Part shown: one piece after another, positions 26,220 through 36,099 of the stretch
Numbering within the stretch: the first letter of the stretch is position 1
Layout: each line of letters starts with the position of its first letter
Source of the DNA: SIG307 sp964609025
GTDB taxonomy: Bacteria > Bacillota > Clostridia > Lachnospirales > Lachnospiraceae
DNA length: 64,000 nucleotides
NCBI GenBank assembly: GCA_964609025.1
Contig: CAZSQM010000008.1
Span: 1-64,000, forward strand
Direction: 5' to 3'
The notes under the pieces: model-generated
Told to the model about the DNA's origin: nothing
Databases searched by the model: none
What the model saw: the letters and a program-made list of their open reading frames with translations, nothing else
Translations under genes and position numbers: made by a program

Positions 26220-27195
26220 TATCGCTCACACTCCTCTCCTTAATACTTCTGCCGTTTGTGGTAGGCTGATTAACGACCTTTCCCTGAAACACCATAGTAG
26301 CGGAACCGCCGCCGTCCAAATTATACGCTGTGGCGACACCTAGCGTCTGCATAAATTCCGCCAGTTCATATAAGGTCAGTCCGGCACTTTCCTTTGTACG
26401 TCCGTCCGAAACCACAAACACATAGTGAAGCTCACCGAGCTCGCCGATTGCCGTGCGCGGATTGCTTGCCATCGCAAGGCCCACCTCTTCCTCCTCGGTG
26501 ACCGAAATACTGCCTTCGGTCACAAGCGCCGGTCCGAAGGAAAGCACCTGCATCGCCCCCGCCTCCGAAAGAGAGCGTGCCGACACCTGAGCTTCGGAAA
26601 TAATGCCGAACGAACCGTCGGCATAAATGACCAAATCCTCCGTTTCCCCATCGGCAGTTTCCCGGTACAGTACGCCGTTTCGCAGTACATAGCCCCGCTC
26701 TCTTGCTCCGTAGTAATCACCGTTGATTGCAAGAATTGCCTGGTTCGCCTCTGCCATTTCGGAAGTCTTTTCGGTGAGATTTCTTCCGTAAGCCCCTTTG
26801 GCAAGGGCGGTCTTTAAATACTCCGGTGAAGAAAGTGTCACCTCCGCCACATAAATTGCCGTATCGTACTCTCTGTATTCGTTCAAAACCACATGGATAG
26901 TTTCATCCCAATACTCCGTTTCCGTACGAACCTCTTCAAAAGGTGTAATTACAGGCGTCGCGACAGGTGCGGTTTCCGGTGCCGTATTCCCCTCTGCGGC
27001 TTCGGCCACTGGCGTTACAGTCAGACCCGCCTCCGGCGTTTTTGTCGGCAGGTTTGCCGGCGTCATTGTCGGCGAACTCTGCGGAATCTCCGTATATACC
27101 CGCTCAATGACAAAGGTATCCAGCGCCACATACACCGTAAACGCCGTTAATACAATTCCATATAAAATTGCCCAGATATACTTTTTCCAGTTCAT
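26194..27195 (-). CDS. Phosphodiester glycosidase-family (NAGPA domain) membrane-anchored protein
   Basis: 333 residues: short cytoplasmic start, one signal-anchor helix (about 6-27), a Thr/Pro/Ala linker (about 40-90), then a NAGPA domain. Signatures are ILAINGDYYGARERGY, a central ALVTEG...SNPRTAIGE segment and the C-terminal YNLDGGGSATMVFQGK followed by RSVSDIVYIG. The family cleaves GlcNAc-1-phosphodiesters and is often found with cell-surface glycans; substrate here is unknown. The ORF can be extended to a TTG at 27264, but the ATG at 27195 with GGAG 9 nt upstream is preferred. It overlaps the downstream membrane-protein gene. Confidence 0.85.
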   Translation of the reverse strand: MNWKKYIWAILYGIVLTAFTVYVALDTFVIERVYTEIPQSSPTMTPANLPTKTPEAGLTVTPVAEAAEGNTAPETAPVATPVITPFEEVRTETEYWDETIHVVLNEYREYDTAIYVAEVTLSSPEYLKTALAKGAYGRNLTEKTSEMAEANQAILAINGDYYGARERGYVLRNGVLYRETADGETEDLVIYADGSFGIISEAQVSARSLSEAGAMQVLSFGPALVTEGSISVTEEEEVGLAMASNPRTAIGELGELHYVFVVSDGRTKESAGLTLYELAEFMQTLGVATAYNLDGGGSATMVFQGKVVNQPTTNGRSIKERSVSDIVYIGTGK

Positions 27196-27301
27196 TCTGT
27201 TACGCTCCGATTCAACCCGGTTCCCGCCCGCCTTTTCCGGCAGGTGTCTGTTCGACTCCGTCAAGTACGCAGTGTGTTATGCAGTATACCGCACCATAAC
27301 G

Positions 27302-28189
27302 TTAACGATTTTTAACTTCCTCCCTGTTGACGCTCATATCACGGCAGGTCAGCTTTACATTTTCTCTTTCCTTTGCAAAGCTCTGCTGCATCCGGTAAGC
27401 AAAGGCAGTGGAACGGTGCTGGCCTCCGGTGCAGCCGAAGGCTACCACAAGCTGCGCTTTTCCTTCTTTTTCATAGAGCGGAACGGAAAATGCCAAAACG
27501 TCCCGTATCCGTTCAAAAAGTCCCTCTGCCTCCTCTGTGGAAAACACAAACTCCCGCACCGGTAAATCAAGACCGGTCAGATTCCGCAGCCCTTCTTCAT
27601 AAAACGGATTCGGCAGACACCGCACATCAAACACCAAATCCGCTTCCGCCGGAATCCCGTACTTATAGCCAAAGGACATAAAATGCAACAGCATTCCCTC
27701 GCAGTCTGCGTCGGCTTCCACCAGCTCCGCAATCTTTCCCCGTAACATTGCCGTTGCAAGGGACGAGGTATCAATAATATAATCTGCGGATTCTCTCACA
27801 GACGCAAGCACCCGGCGCTCCTCCCGAAGTGCGGAAGAAATGTCCGTCTGATTCTCCAGATTCATTAACGGATGCAAACGCCTGCTCTCCTTGTAACGCT
27901 TAATCAACACCGTATCTTCACAATCCAGAAACAGGACGCGCACCGGCACGCCGCTCTTTTTTACCGCCTCCAGTGCCGCAAAAAAACTTTCCGAAATGTC
28001 CCGGCTGCGGATATCCAACGTCACCGCAACCTTTTGGGAAAAATCTTTATTGTTTTCCATCCATCCGACAACGGAAGACAACAGCTTGACCGGAAGATTA
28101 TCCAAACAATAATACCCCAAATCCTCCAGATAATCCACCGCTTTCGACTTTCCCGCGCCACTCATCCCGGTAACAACAAATAACTTCAT
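27302..28189 (-). CDS. rapZ: RapZ-type nucleotide-binding protein
   Basis: 295-residue P-loop protein (YvcJ/RapZ). Walker A is TGMSGAGKSKA, and the C-terminal domain holds DVRCLPNPFY and VAFGCTGGQHRS, which are diagnostic. In E. coli RapZ directs RNase E to the GlmZ small RNA; in Gram-positives the homologue has GTPase/ATPase activity and a less clear role. Start chosen at 28189, where GGAGGGG lies 4 nt upstream. In many Firmicutes the gene is followed by yvcK and whiA; neither is seen here. Confidence 0.92.
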   Translation of the reverse strand: MKLFVVTGMSGAGKSKAVDYLEDLGYYCLDNLPVKLLSSVVGWMENNKDFSQKVAVTLDIRSRDISESFFAALEAVKKSGVPVRVLFLDCEDTVLIKRYKESRRLHPLMNLENQTDISSALREERRVLASVRESADYIIDTSSLATAMLRGKIAELVEADADCEGMLLHFMSFGYKYGIPAEADLVFDVRCLPNPFYEEGLRNLTGLDLPVREFVFSTEEAEGLFERIRDVLAFSVPLYEKEGKAQLVVAFGCTGGQHRSTAFAYRMQQSFAKERENVKLTCRDMSVNREEVKNR

Positions 28190-28202
28190 AACCCCTCCGA
28201 TT

Positions 28203-29423
28203 TTACTGATACATTGCTTTCGGTGTAACGACATTCGGCTCATAGCCGGCTTTCTTCAGTGCGTTTAAAATCTTTTGCTTATGCTCGCCGCCGAACGCCT
28301 CTAACGTAATCGTCAGTTCCACTGCGCTGTTGCGGTTTATGCTGACAAACTGGTTGTGGTCCAGACGAATTACGTTGCCCTGATTCTTTGCAATAATGGA
28401 CGCTACATTTACCAGTTCGCCCGGCTTATCCGGCAACAGTACGGAGAAAGTAAAAATACGTTCCCGCAGAATCAGACCCTGCTGTACGACAGATGCCATC
28501 GTGATGACATCCATGTTACCGCCGCTCATAATTGCGGCAACCTTCTTTCCCTTACACTTTAACTGTTTCAACGCCGCAACCGTCAAAAGTCCGGAATTTT
28601 CCACTACCATCTTGTGGTTTTCAATCATATCGAGGAAGCAGACAATCAGCTCCTTATCGGAAACCGTCATAATCTCATCCACATTTTTCTGGATATACGG
28701 GAATATGTTCTTACCCGGCGTTTTTACCGCCGTACCGTCGGCAATCGTGTCTACCGTCGGCAGGGTAACAACCTTTCCCGCCTCCAGCGAAGCCTTCATA
28801 CAGCTTGCGCCCTCCGGCTCTACGCCGATTACCTTGATATTCGGGTTTAAGAGCTTTGCAAGCGTGGATACGCCCGCCAAAAGCCCGCCGCCGCCTACCG
28901 GCGCAAGAATAATATCAACGGTCGGAAGCTCCTTAAAGAGCTCCATTGCAATCGTTCCCTGTCCGGTTGCAACCGTTTCGTCGTCAAACGGATGAATAAA
29001 CGTATAGCCGTGCTCCTCTGCCAGCTTTAATGCGTATTCGCATGCCTCATCATACACATTTCCGTAAAGCACGACCTCCGCGCCGTAGCTCTTGGTACGG
29101 TTTACCTTAATGAGCGGCGTTGTTGTCGGCATTACAATCACCGCCTTACAGCCGTACTCCTTTGCGGCGTAAGCAACTCCCTGTGCGTGGTTTCCCGCAG
29201 ACGCGGTAATCAGTCCTCTGGAACGCTCCTCCTGCGAAAGGGTGCTGATTTTGTAATACGCGCCGCGAATCTTATATGCACCGGTCACCTGCATATTCTC
29301 CGGCTTTAAGTAAACCTTATTACCGGTCTGCTCCGAAAAGAACGTGCTGTACACTAACTTTGTCGGCGCGGTCACGCGCTTCACTGCTTCCACCGCTTCT
29401 TCGAACTGCTCCATTGTCATCAT
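28203..29423 (-). CDS. ilvA: Threonine ammonia-lyase with C-terminal ACT domain
   Basis: PLP enzyme (fold type II) deaminating threonine to 2-oxobutyrate; 406 residues. The PLP Lys is K51 in TGAYKIRGAYYK, the substrate loop is SAGNHAQG, and the phosphate loop VGGGGLLAGV. The C-terminal ~85 residues form one ACT domain (FSVLLPDKPGELVNVASI). This short form with one ACT-like domain is closer to catabolic enzymes and to B. subtilis-type IlvA than to the two-domain E. coli IlvA, so the isoleucine-pathway versus catabolic role is open. It is 13 bp from rapZ. Confidence 0.88.
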   Translation of the reverse strand: MMTMEQFEEAVEAVKRVTAPTKLVYSTFFSEQTGNKVYLKPENMQVTGAYKIRGAYYKISTLSQEERSRGLITASAGNHAQGVAYAAKEYGCKAVIVMPTTTPLIKVNRTKSYGAEVVLYGNVYDEACEYALKLAEEHGYTFIHPFDDETVATGQGTIAMELFKELPTVDIILAPVGGGGLLAGVSTLAKLLNPNIKVIGVEPEGASCMKASLEAGKVVTLPTVDTIADGTAVKTPGKNIFPYIQKNVDEIMTVSDKELIVCFLDMIENHKMVVENSGLLTVAALKQLKCKGKKVAAIMSGGNMDVITMASVVQQGLILRERIFTFSVLLPDKPGELVNVASIIAKNQGNVIRLDHNQFVSINRNSAVELTITLEAFGGEHKQKILNALKKAGYEPNVVTPKAMYQ

Positions 29424-29443
29424 AACTACTATCCTCCGTTTCT

Positions 29444-30370
29444 TTATTCCCCGTCGAAAAGGGCATCGGTAAATGCCTTTGCGTCAAATTTTTGCAAATC
29501 CTCCAACTGTTCCCCTACACAAATATATTTGACCGGAATCTGCATCTGTGCCTGAATGGCAACCGCAATTCCGCCCTTTGCCGTTCCGTCTAACTTGGTC
29601 AGAATAATGCCGTCGATTTTCGCCGCCTCGTTAAACTCCTTTGCCTGGGCCAGCGCATTCTGTCCGGTCGTACCGTCTAACACCACCAGCGTTTCCCGAT
29701 AAGCCTCCGGATACTCTCTCGTAATTACGCGGTCAATCTTCTTTAACTCCTCCATCAGATTCTTCTTGTTATGAAGTCTGCCCGCCGTATCACAAAGCAG
29801 AATATCGGTATCCCTTGCCTTTGCCGCCGTCAGCGCGTCAAACACAACCGCCGCCGGGTCCGCCCCTTCCTTTTGTGCGATAATATCCACACCGGCTCTG
29901 TGGCTCCACTCGGTCAGCTGCTCCGCCGCCGCCGCGCGGAACGTATCCGCCGCCGCCATCAGCACCTTTTTCCCTTCCTTCTTTAACTGCCATGCCAGCT
30001 TTCCGATGGAAGTCGTCTTTCCGACGCCGTTTACACCGATGACCAGCACAACGGACTTGTGCCGTTCAAACTCATAGGCATCCTCCGGTACCCCCATCTG
30101 CTCGCAGATGCTCTCTTTTAACAGCTGTCTGCATTCTTCCGGGTCTTTGATATGACGTTCCTTTACCTTTTCCTTCAAATCCTCAATCACCGCTTCCGTG
30201 GTACTCATGCCCATATCCGCCATAATCAGGATTTCTTCCAGTTCCTCGTAAAACTCCTCGTCGATTCCGGAAAAGCCGGAAAATAAGGAATCAAAACCGC
30301 TTGCTATCTGCTTTCTGGTTTTGGAAAGCCCTGCCGCAAGTCTGCCAAAAAAACCTGTTTTTTCGCCCAT
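29444..30370 (-). CDS. ftsY: Signal recognition particle receptor FtsY
   Basis: 308-residue SRP GTPase that docks ribosome-SRP complexes at the membrane. NG-domain motifs G1 GVNGVGKTTS, G2-G3 AADTFRAAAAEQL and DTAGR, and G4 TKLDGTAKGG are all intact. The short N-terminal region has little of the acidic A domain of E. coli FtsY, as is normal in Firmicutes. It follows smc by 22 bp, the conserved rnc-smc-ftsY order. Confidence 0.96.
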   Translation of the reverse strand: MGEKTGFFGRLAAGLSKTRKQIASGFDSLFSGFSGIDEEFYEELEEILIMADMGMSTTEAVIEDLKEKVKERHIKDPEECRQLLKESICEQMGVPEDAYEFERHKSVVLVIGVNGVGKTTSIGKLAWQLKKEGKKVLMAAADTFRAAAAEQLTEWSHRAGVDIIAQKEGADPAAVVFDALTAAKARDTDILLCDTAGRLHNKKNLMEELKKIDRVITREYPEAYRETLVVLDGTTGQNALAQAKEFNEAAKIDGIILTKLDGTAKGGIAVAIQAQMQIPVKYICVGEQLEDLQKFDAKAFTDALFDGE

Positions 30371-30392
30371 AACACCCTCCTGTTTTTTATCG

Positions 30393-33300
30393 TCATGCCT
30401 CTAACTTATCTTCGATTAAGCTTACGGATACCAGTGTGGAAACACCCTTTTCCTGCATCGTAATTCCGTACAGCGTATCCGCAGCCGCCATTGTACCGCG
30501 CCTGTGTGTAATAACAATAAACTGCGTATGCTTCGTCAGTTTATGTAAGTAGCCCGCATAGCGCTTTACGTTGGAATCATCAAGCGCCGCCTCAATCTCA
30601 TCCAGCAGACAGAACGGCGAAGGCTTCAGGTTCTGAATCGCAAACAATAATGCAATCGCGGTCAGCGCCTTCTCGCCGCCCGAAAGCTGCATCATATTCT
30701 GCAGTTTCTTGCCCGGCGGCTGGGCGTTAATCCGCACGCCCGCGGTCAGAATATCCTCGTCCTCCTGCAAATCAAGCGTTCCCTTGCCGCCGCCGAACAA
30801 TTCACGGAAGACGATATCAAACTGCTCCTTAATCTGCGCAAACTTCTCCTCAAACTGAATACGCATCTTACCGTCCAGTTCGGCAATCATCGCCGTCAGG
30901 GTTTCGCCTGCCGTCACGAGATCATTGCGCTGTGCGTCCAGGAACGTAAACCGTTCCATACAGTCGCGGTATTCCTCAATGGAGTTGACATTAACGGAGC
31001 CAAGCCCCCGGATCTTGTTTTTCAATTCCTGAATCCTTTTCTTCGCCTGCACAAGATTCTCAAATCCTTCTTCCTTTAATTCGGCAGCTTCCGATAAGGT
31101 CATCTCGTATTCTTCCCACATATAAGCGCATTGCGCTTCAATCTGTTCCTTCAGCTTTTCCTTTTTATCGTTTAACCGGAACAGTTCTTTATCCAGCTCT
31201 GCCTTCCGTTCGTAAAGCGACTCCCGCTCCGACAAAAAGCCCTTGTGCTTTCCGCTCATTTCCTCCCGCCGTGCCGAAAGCTCCGCAGCCTCCTGTTCCA
31301 TTGCCGCACAGACCTCCTGAAGCGTCTTCATCTCTTCAAGGGTCTTTGCAATCTCTGCTTCTTTTTCGGAAACTGCCGTTACCGCGCCCGCACCGTCGCC
31401 CTCCAACCGGGCTTCCTCTCCGGTGAGCTTTGCAATTTCCGCTTCGATTCTTGCAATATTTTCCGCAAGGAAACGATTCTTCTGCTGTATGGTACTTAAC
31501 TCCATCCGAAGACTTTCGCCTTTCTCCAGCGCATAATGCTCCAGACGGCGTTCTTCCTCCAAATGATGCCCGCATTCCTCGATACATTCTTCACAATGTT
31601 TGCTTTCCGCAGCATTGTCCTCCAATGCCTGTTCCATTTTGGAAATATTCTCCGCAAGCTCCTTTTCCTGCGTTTCAATCTCCAGAAGCTCCTTCTGAAT
31701 CTCATCGTAAGAGGAGGTATGCTCTTTTGCCTGTGCCTGTACACGGTCAAGCTCCAGCTTTGCGGTATTTTGCTGTAAAAACTCCTCTTGCAGAGTCTCC
31801 TTGGAACGCTCTATGCGGGCGGAAATCTCATCCCGGACCGTACGAAGCTCATTCCGGCGTTCTTCTAAGGCAGTAAGCCTTTCCTTTAACCGTTCTACGA
31901 CTTCCTGCGCTTCCTCCACTTCCCGCTTTCTTCCGAGAAGATTGCTTGCGTTTTTATACGCACCGCCGGAAATGGAACCGCCCGGATTCAACTGCTCTCC
32001 TTCCAGCGTAACAATCCGAAGGGAATACCGGTACTTTTTTGCAAGCTGTAAGGCATTCTGAATCGTATCTGCCACGACAATTCTTCCTAACAGGAACGAA
32101 ATTACGGCTTCAAAACGCTTCTCCGTGTTTACCAACTCCGCCGCATATCCGATGACGCCCTTTTCTCCCCGCACATCCGCCTGCGCTCCGCCGTTTCTTT
32201 CCTTCACGGCGTCTAACGGAAGAAACGTCGCCCGTCCCGCCTTATTGCGCTTTAAGAAATCAATCAGGCGCTTTGCGGTATCCTCCGTATCGGTGACAAT
32301 ATTCTGGATGCTGCCGCCCAAGGCGGTTTCAACGGCCGTTTCGTACTTTTTCTCTACCTGAAAAATATCCGCAACCACGCCGATAATTCCCGGCTCTCTG
32401 TCCTTTTGCTCCATCACGCGGCGGATGCCGTTTCCGTAACCGTCATAGCGCTCGGAAATATTCCGCAGGGACTCCGCTCTTGACTGCTCCCGCATACATT
32501 CCCGCTGCGTCTGCTCGTATTCCTCCCGAATCCGGGTCAGTTCACCGCGAACCTCGGCAAGCTGCTCCTCGTCCGCCTTATTTTCCGCAAGGCGGGCCGC
32601 AATTTTTTCGGAAACTTCTTCCAGACGCTTCGTTACTTCCTGCACCGCACTCTCCGCAGCCGACTTATCGGTCCGGTTCTTTAATACACGCTGGGTCAGC
32701 GCCGACTTTTTAATCTGGTTCTGCTCACGAATCGTCTGATAACGCTGTACATTCGTTTTCAACGTACCGTTCTCGCCAAGCAAACGGAAGACGTCGGCAT
32801 TGCGGTTCTCAATTTCATTCGTATAGCCGTTAATCCTCTCCCTGATTTCTTCTAACTGGCGGTCGGTTTCTTCCTTCGCGTCATCTAACTTAAACTGTGC
32901 GCCGTCCACCTCGATTTTCTCTTTTTGATAGCGCTCCAGTTCTTTGTATTTTTCCTCCCGCTCCTGCTCTACAACGCCTTTTCGCTCCTTATAATGGGAC
33001 TCGCTCACACGGATGGAAGAAATCTGCTCCTCTAAGAGCTTAATTCCGCTCTCCTTTTTCTGAAGCTCCAACTGAAGCTCGGTTTTGCGCGCCGTATTCT
33101 TCGTAATTTTCTCGGAAAGCGCATCGGACTCCTGCTCGAACTGCTCATACGCCGTCTTACTGGTTTCATATGCCGCTTCCGTTTCGGTAAAGTCGTTTTG
33201 TACTATTGTTATCTTTTCCTCTAACGCACGCTCCGCTTCCTCCTGCTTTTCCTGTTCCAGCAAAAAGGAATTCACTTCATAGTGCTTTAGTTCTTCCTTC

Positions 33301-33953
33301 AGACGAAGAAACTCCCTTGCAGTCGTCTGTTGTTTTTCCAACGGTCCGAGCTGCTTCTCGATTTCGGACAAAATATCCGTAATACGGGATAAATTCAGCT
33401 TCTCTTCCTCTAACTGCCGCTCTGCCGCCGCTTTTCTCTTCTTGTACTTTACGATACCGGCCGCTTCGTCAAACAGCTCTCTGCGTTCCTCCGGCTTTCC
33501 GCTTAAGATTTTGTCAATCTGACCCTGCCCGATGATAGAATACCCTTCCTTACCGATACCGGTATCCAAAAACAGCTCCTGCACATCCCGCAGACGGCAG
33601 GCATTTCCGTTAATCAGGTATTCGCTCTCGCCGGAACGGTACACTCTTCTTGCCACCGTTACCTCGTCAAACTCAATCGGCAGCTTGTGATCGCTGTTAT
33701 CTAACGTAATCGCAACATAGGCAAAGCCCTGGGGCTTTCTTAGCTGCGTTCCCGCAAATATAACATCTTCCATGCGGCTTCCGCGTAACTGCTTCGCGCT
33801 CTGCTCGCCTAACACCCAGCGCACCGCGTCCGCCACGTTACTTTTGCCGGAGCCGTTCGGACCGACAATGCCGGTAATTCCGTCGTGAAACTCAAACACG
33901 ATTTTATTGGCGAAGGATTTAAACCCCTGTACCTCTATGCTCTTTAAATACAT
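30393..33953 (-). CDS. smc: Chromosome segregation ATPase SMC
   Basis: 1186-residue condensin subunit. N-terminal ATPase lobe with Walker A GPNGSGKSNVADA (about 32-44), long coiled coil (about 170-510), hinge (about 515-680, with GVVADIFQVEKKYE and GSISGGAYKN), return coiled coil, and C-terminal lobe with signature LSGGEKALTAIALLF and Walker B PFCLLDEIEAALDD. Length and order match the family. ScpA and ScpB are not in the window. Confidence 0.97.
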   Translation of the reverse strand: MYLKSIEVQGFKSFANKIVFEFHDGITGIVGPNGSGKSNVADAVRWVLGEQSAKQLRGSRMEDVIFAGTQLRKPQGFAYVAITLDNSDHKLPIEFDEVTVARRVYRSGESEYLINGNACRLRDVQELFLDTGIGKEGYSIIGQGQIDKILSGKPEERRELFDEAAGIVKYKKRKAAAERQLEEEKLNLSRITDILSEIEKQLGPLEKQQTTAREFLRLKEELKHYEVNSFLLEQEKQEEAERALEEKITIVQNDFTETEAAYETSKTAYEQFEQESDALSEKITKNTARKTELQLELQKKESGIKLLEEQISSIRVSESHYKERKGVVEQEREEKYKELERYQKEKIEVDGAQFKLDDAKEETDRQLEEIRERINGYTNEIENRNADVFRLLGENGTLKTNVQRYQTIREQNQIKKSALTQRVLKNRTDKSAAESAVQEVTKRLEEVSEKIAARLAENKADEEQLAEVRGELTRIREEYEQTQRECMREQSRAESLRNISERYDGYGNGIRRVMEQKDREPGIIGVVADIFQVEKKYETAVETALGGSIQNIVTDTEDTAKRLIDFLKRNKAGRATFLPLDAVKERNGGAQADVRGEKGVIGYAAELVNTEKRFEAVISFLLGRIVVADTIQNALQLAKKYRYSLRIVTLEGEQLNPGGSISGGAYKNASNLLGRKREVEEAQEVVERLKERLTALEERRNELRTVRDEISARIERSKETLQEEFLQQNTAKLELDRVQAQAKEHTSSYDEIQKELLEIETQEKELAENISKMEQALEDNAAESKHCEECIEECGHHLEEERRLEHYALEKGESLRMELSTIQQKNRFLAENIARIEAEIAKLTGEEARLEGDGAGAVTAVSEKEAEIAKTLEEMKTLQEVCAAMEQEAAELSARREEMSGKHKGFLSERESLYERKAELDKELFRLNDKKEKLKEQIEAQCAYMWEEYEMTLSEAAELKEEGFENLVQAKKRIQELKNKIRGLGSVNVNSIEEYRDCMERFTFLDAQRNDLVTAGETLTAMIAELDGKMRIQFEEKFAQIKEQFDIVFRELFGGGKGTLDLQEDEDILTAGVRINAQPPGKKLQNMMQLSGGEKALTAIALLFAIQNLKPSPFCLLDEIEAALDDSNVKRYAGYLHKLTKHTQFIVITHRRGTMAAADTLYGITMQEKGVSTLVSVSLIEDKLEA

Positions 33954-33971
33954 AAACCGTTCTCCCGTTCT

Positions 33972-34670
33972 TTATTCTCTCTCATCCCCGCGAAGCAGCA
34001 AAATACTCCGGTATGCCGCCTCCTGCTCCGCCGCCTTTTTTGTTCTGCCGCTTCCTCTGGCAAGCTCCTCTTCATCCAGACAGGCACACACGGTAAAGCA
34101 TTTGGAATGCTCCGGTCCCTCCTCCGATAAAAGCCGGTAGGAAAGTGCCCCCTTGTGCTCGCTCTGTATCAATTCCTGTAAGATAGTCTTACTATCACAA
34201 AAGAGTGTTCTGTGCTTAATATCCGAAAGCACCGTACGCTCTACAAACTCTTTTGCATTAGTAAAGCCACCGTCGAGATAAATGGCGCCGATTACCGCTT
34301 CAAACGCATCCGAAAGAATGGAATCCCGCCCTCTGCCTCCGGTTGTTTCTTCTCCCTTTCCGAGCAGCAGAAAATCGCCGAGTCCTACCTCTCTGGCGCA
34401 CTGTGCCAGGGTCGGCTCACAGACCAGACTGGCGCGAAGCTTTGTCAGCTCCCCCTCCGGCATCTGCTCGTTCGTCCGATACAAATACTCGCTGGATATC
34501 ATTTCCAGTACGGCATCTCCCAGAAACTCCAGGCGTTCGTTGTTTCCCTCCCGCTTTAAGTGATGTTCGTTTGCAAAGGAACTGTGCGTCACCGCATGGC
34601 GCAAAAACTCCGGCGCCAAAAATGAGTAGCCCAGTCTTTTTTCCAACTCCTTTAACTCTACGGTCGTCAT
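33972..34670 (-). CDS. rnc: Ribonuclease III
   Basis: Double-strand-specific endonuclease for rRNA and mRNA maturation; 232 residues. The catalytic signature NERLEFLGDAVLEM is at about 43-56, with DAFEAVIGAIYLDGG and a C-terminal double-stranded-RNA-binding domain ending GRTKKAAEQEAAYRSIL. It lies between acpP and smc, the standard Firmicutes order, but a terminator separates it from acpP. Confidence 0.96.
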   Translation of the reverse strand: MTTVELKELEKRLGYSFLAPEFLRHAVTHSSFANEHHLKREGNNERLEFLGDAVLEMISSEYLYRTNEQMPEGELTKLRASLVCEPTLAQCAREVGLGDFLLLGKGEETTGGRGRDSILSDAFEAVIGAIYLDGGFTNAKEFVERTVLSDIKHRTLFCDSKTILQELIQSEHKGALSYRLLSEEGPEHSKCFTVCACLDEEELARGSGRTKKAAEQEAAYRSILLLRGDERE

Positions 34671-34711
34671 TTCCTTCCTTGCTTCCTCCTCTCAAAACTT
34701 CCGATACAGAA

Positions 34712-34739
34712 ATAAATCGGGGTGTCATAGCGACACCCC
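34712..34739 (-). terminator. Terminator between acpP and rnc
   Basis: GGGGTGTC (34719-34726) pairs with GACACCCC (34732-34739) around a 5-nt loop, 20 bp after the acpP stop; the minus strand continues CGATTTATTTC. The T-run is interrupted, so partial read-through to rnc-smc-ftsY is likely. Confidence 0.7.
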
Positions 34740-34759
34740 CGTAGCTATCGGTGCAAATC

Positions 34760-34990
34760 CTAGTTCAATGCACTTTTTATCTGTTCCACCGCATCGGCAA
34801 CCGTAACAATTCCCTCTGCTGCCTCGTTTGCAATCTCAATATCAAACTCTTCTTCAATTCCCATCAGAATCTGAAATACATCTAACGAATCAGCGCCAAG
34901 GTCATCTACAAATGTAGTATCCATCGTGATTTCGTCCGCATCGACGTTTAATACCTCGCTGATTATTTTCTGTAATTTCTCGAATTCCAT
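34760..34990 (-). CDS. acpP: Acyl carrier protein
   Basis: 76-residue carrier of fatty-acid intermediates. The phosphopantetheine attachment site is Ser35 in LGADSLDVFQ. The frame extends six codons upstream, but GGAG 8 nt before the ATG at 34990 supports the shorter, standard-length protein. It follows plsX directly, which fits phospholipid/fatty-acid supply. Confidence 0.96.
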   Translation of the reverse strand: MEFEKLQKIISEVLNVDADEITMDTTFVDDLGADSLDVFQILMGIEEEFDIEIANEAAEGIVTVADAVEQIKSALN

Positions 34991-35004
34991 GATTCTTTCT
35001 CCTT

Positions 35005-36027
35005 TCATTTATTTTCATTTACTACGATGCTGTTTTTAATTTTTTCGCTGATGTTTTGTTCCTTAAAGGCAATACACTGTAAAATGGAGTTTTTGATTTC
35101 CGCACACTTCGAACTGCCGTGTGTTTTCACCACAAGCCCCTTCAGCCCCAACATCGGCGCGCCGCCGTACTCCGTGGTATTCATGGACTTTAACGTCTTT
35201 TTCAGTGCCGGCTTTACAAGCAATGCTCCGACTTTACTGCGGAAGGTACTCATCATGCCCTTCTTTATTTCGCCAATCAGCGTTGCGGCAAGTCCTTCGT
35301 AAAGCTTTAAAATGACGTTTCCGACAAAGGCTTCGCAGACAATTACATCCGCTTCTCCCGCCGGAATATCCCTTGCCTCGATACTGCCGACAAAATTGAT
35401 TTCATTGCAGTTCTTTAACAACGGATAGGTTTCCTTTACCAGTGCATTTCCCTTTTCCTCTTCCGCACCGATATTAACAATCGCAACACGCGGATTCTTG
35501 ATACCGATGACATTCTCCATGTAAACGGAACCCATCTTGGCAAACTGGACAAGATGGGACGCTCTCGCATCCACATTCGCGCCGCAGTCAATCAAAAGCG
35601 ACACGCCCTTGCTTGTCGGAATCAGCGGAGCCAACGGCGGACGTTCCACACCCGGAAGTCTGCCCACAATTAACTGTGCGCCTACCAGTACGGCACCGGT
35701 GCTTCCCGCGGAAACAAACGCATCTGCCTCATTATTTTTCACCAGCGTCATTGCTTTTACGATAGAAGAATCCTTCTTACGGCGTACTGCCATAACCGGA
35801 GCCTCATCGTTCGTAATTACTTCTTCGGCGTGAACAATCGTAATCCGCTCTTTGTCGTAAGTATATTGCTTTAATTCCTCCCGAATGACAGCCTCGTTTC
35901 CGACCAGAACGGCATGGATACGGCTATCTTCACAAACTGCCAGAACAGTCCCTTCTACCACTGCCGCCGGAGCGTTATCCCCGCCCATAGCGTCAACGGC
36001 AACTCTGACTATTGTCTGCTGATCCAT
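35005..36027 (-). CDS. plsX: Phosphate acyltransferase PlsX
   Basis: Converts acyl-ACP to acyl-phosphate for phospholipid synthesis; 340 residues, peripheral membrane. VAVDAMGGDNAP at the N-terminus, GSTGAVLVGAQLIVGRLPGV and the C-terminal GGAPMLGLKGLVVKTHGSS are family signatures. AAAGGAG precedes the ATG. No fapR or fabH gene is adjacent; acpP follows after 14 bp. Confidence 0.96.
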   Translation of the reverse strand: MDQQTIVRVAVDAMGGDNAPAAVVEGTVLAVCEDSRIHAVLVGNEAVIREELKQYTYDKERITIVHAEEVITNDEAPVMAVRRKKDSSIVKAMTLVKNNEADAFVSAGSTGAVLVGAQLIVGRLPGVERPPLAPLIPTSKGVSLLIDCGANVDARASHLVQFAKMGSVYMENVIGIKNPRVAIVNIGAEEEKGNALVKETYPLLKNCNEINFVGSIEARDIPAGEADVIVCEAFVGNVILKLYEGLAATLIGEIKKGMMSTFRSKVGALLVKPALKKTLKSMNTTEYGGAPMLGLKGLVVKTHGSSKCAEIKNSILQCIAFKEQNISEKIKNSIVVNENK

Positions 36028-36099
36028 TTGTTACTCCTTTCACATCTATAACTCACTATACTAAATCTCTCTTTAAAAATCAACCACTATTTTAAAAAA

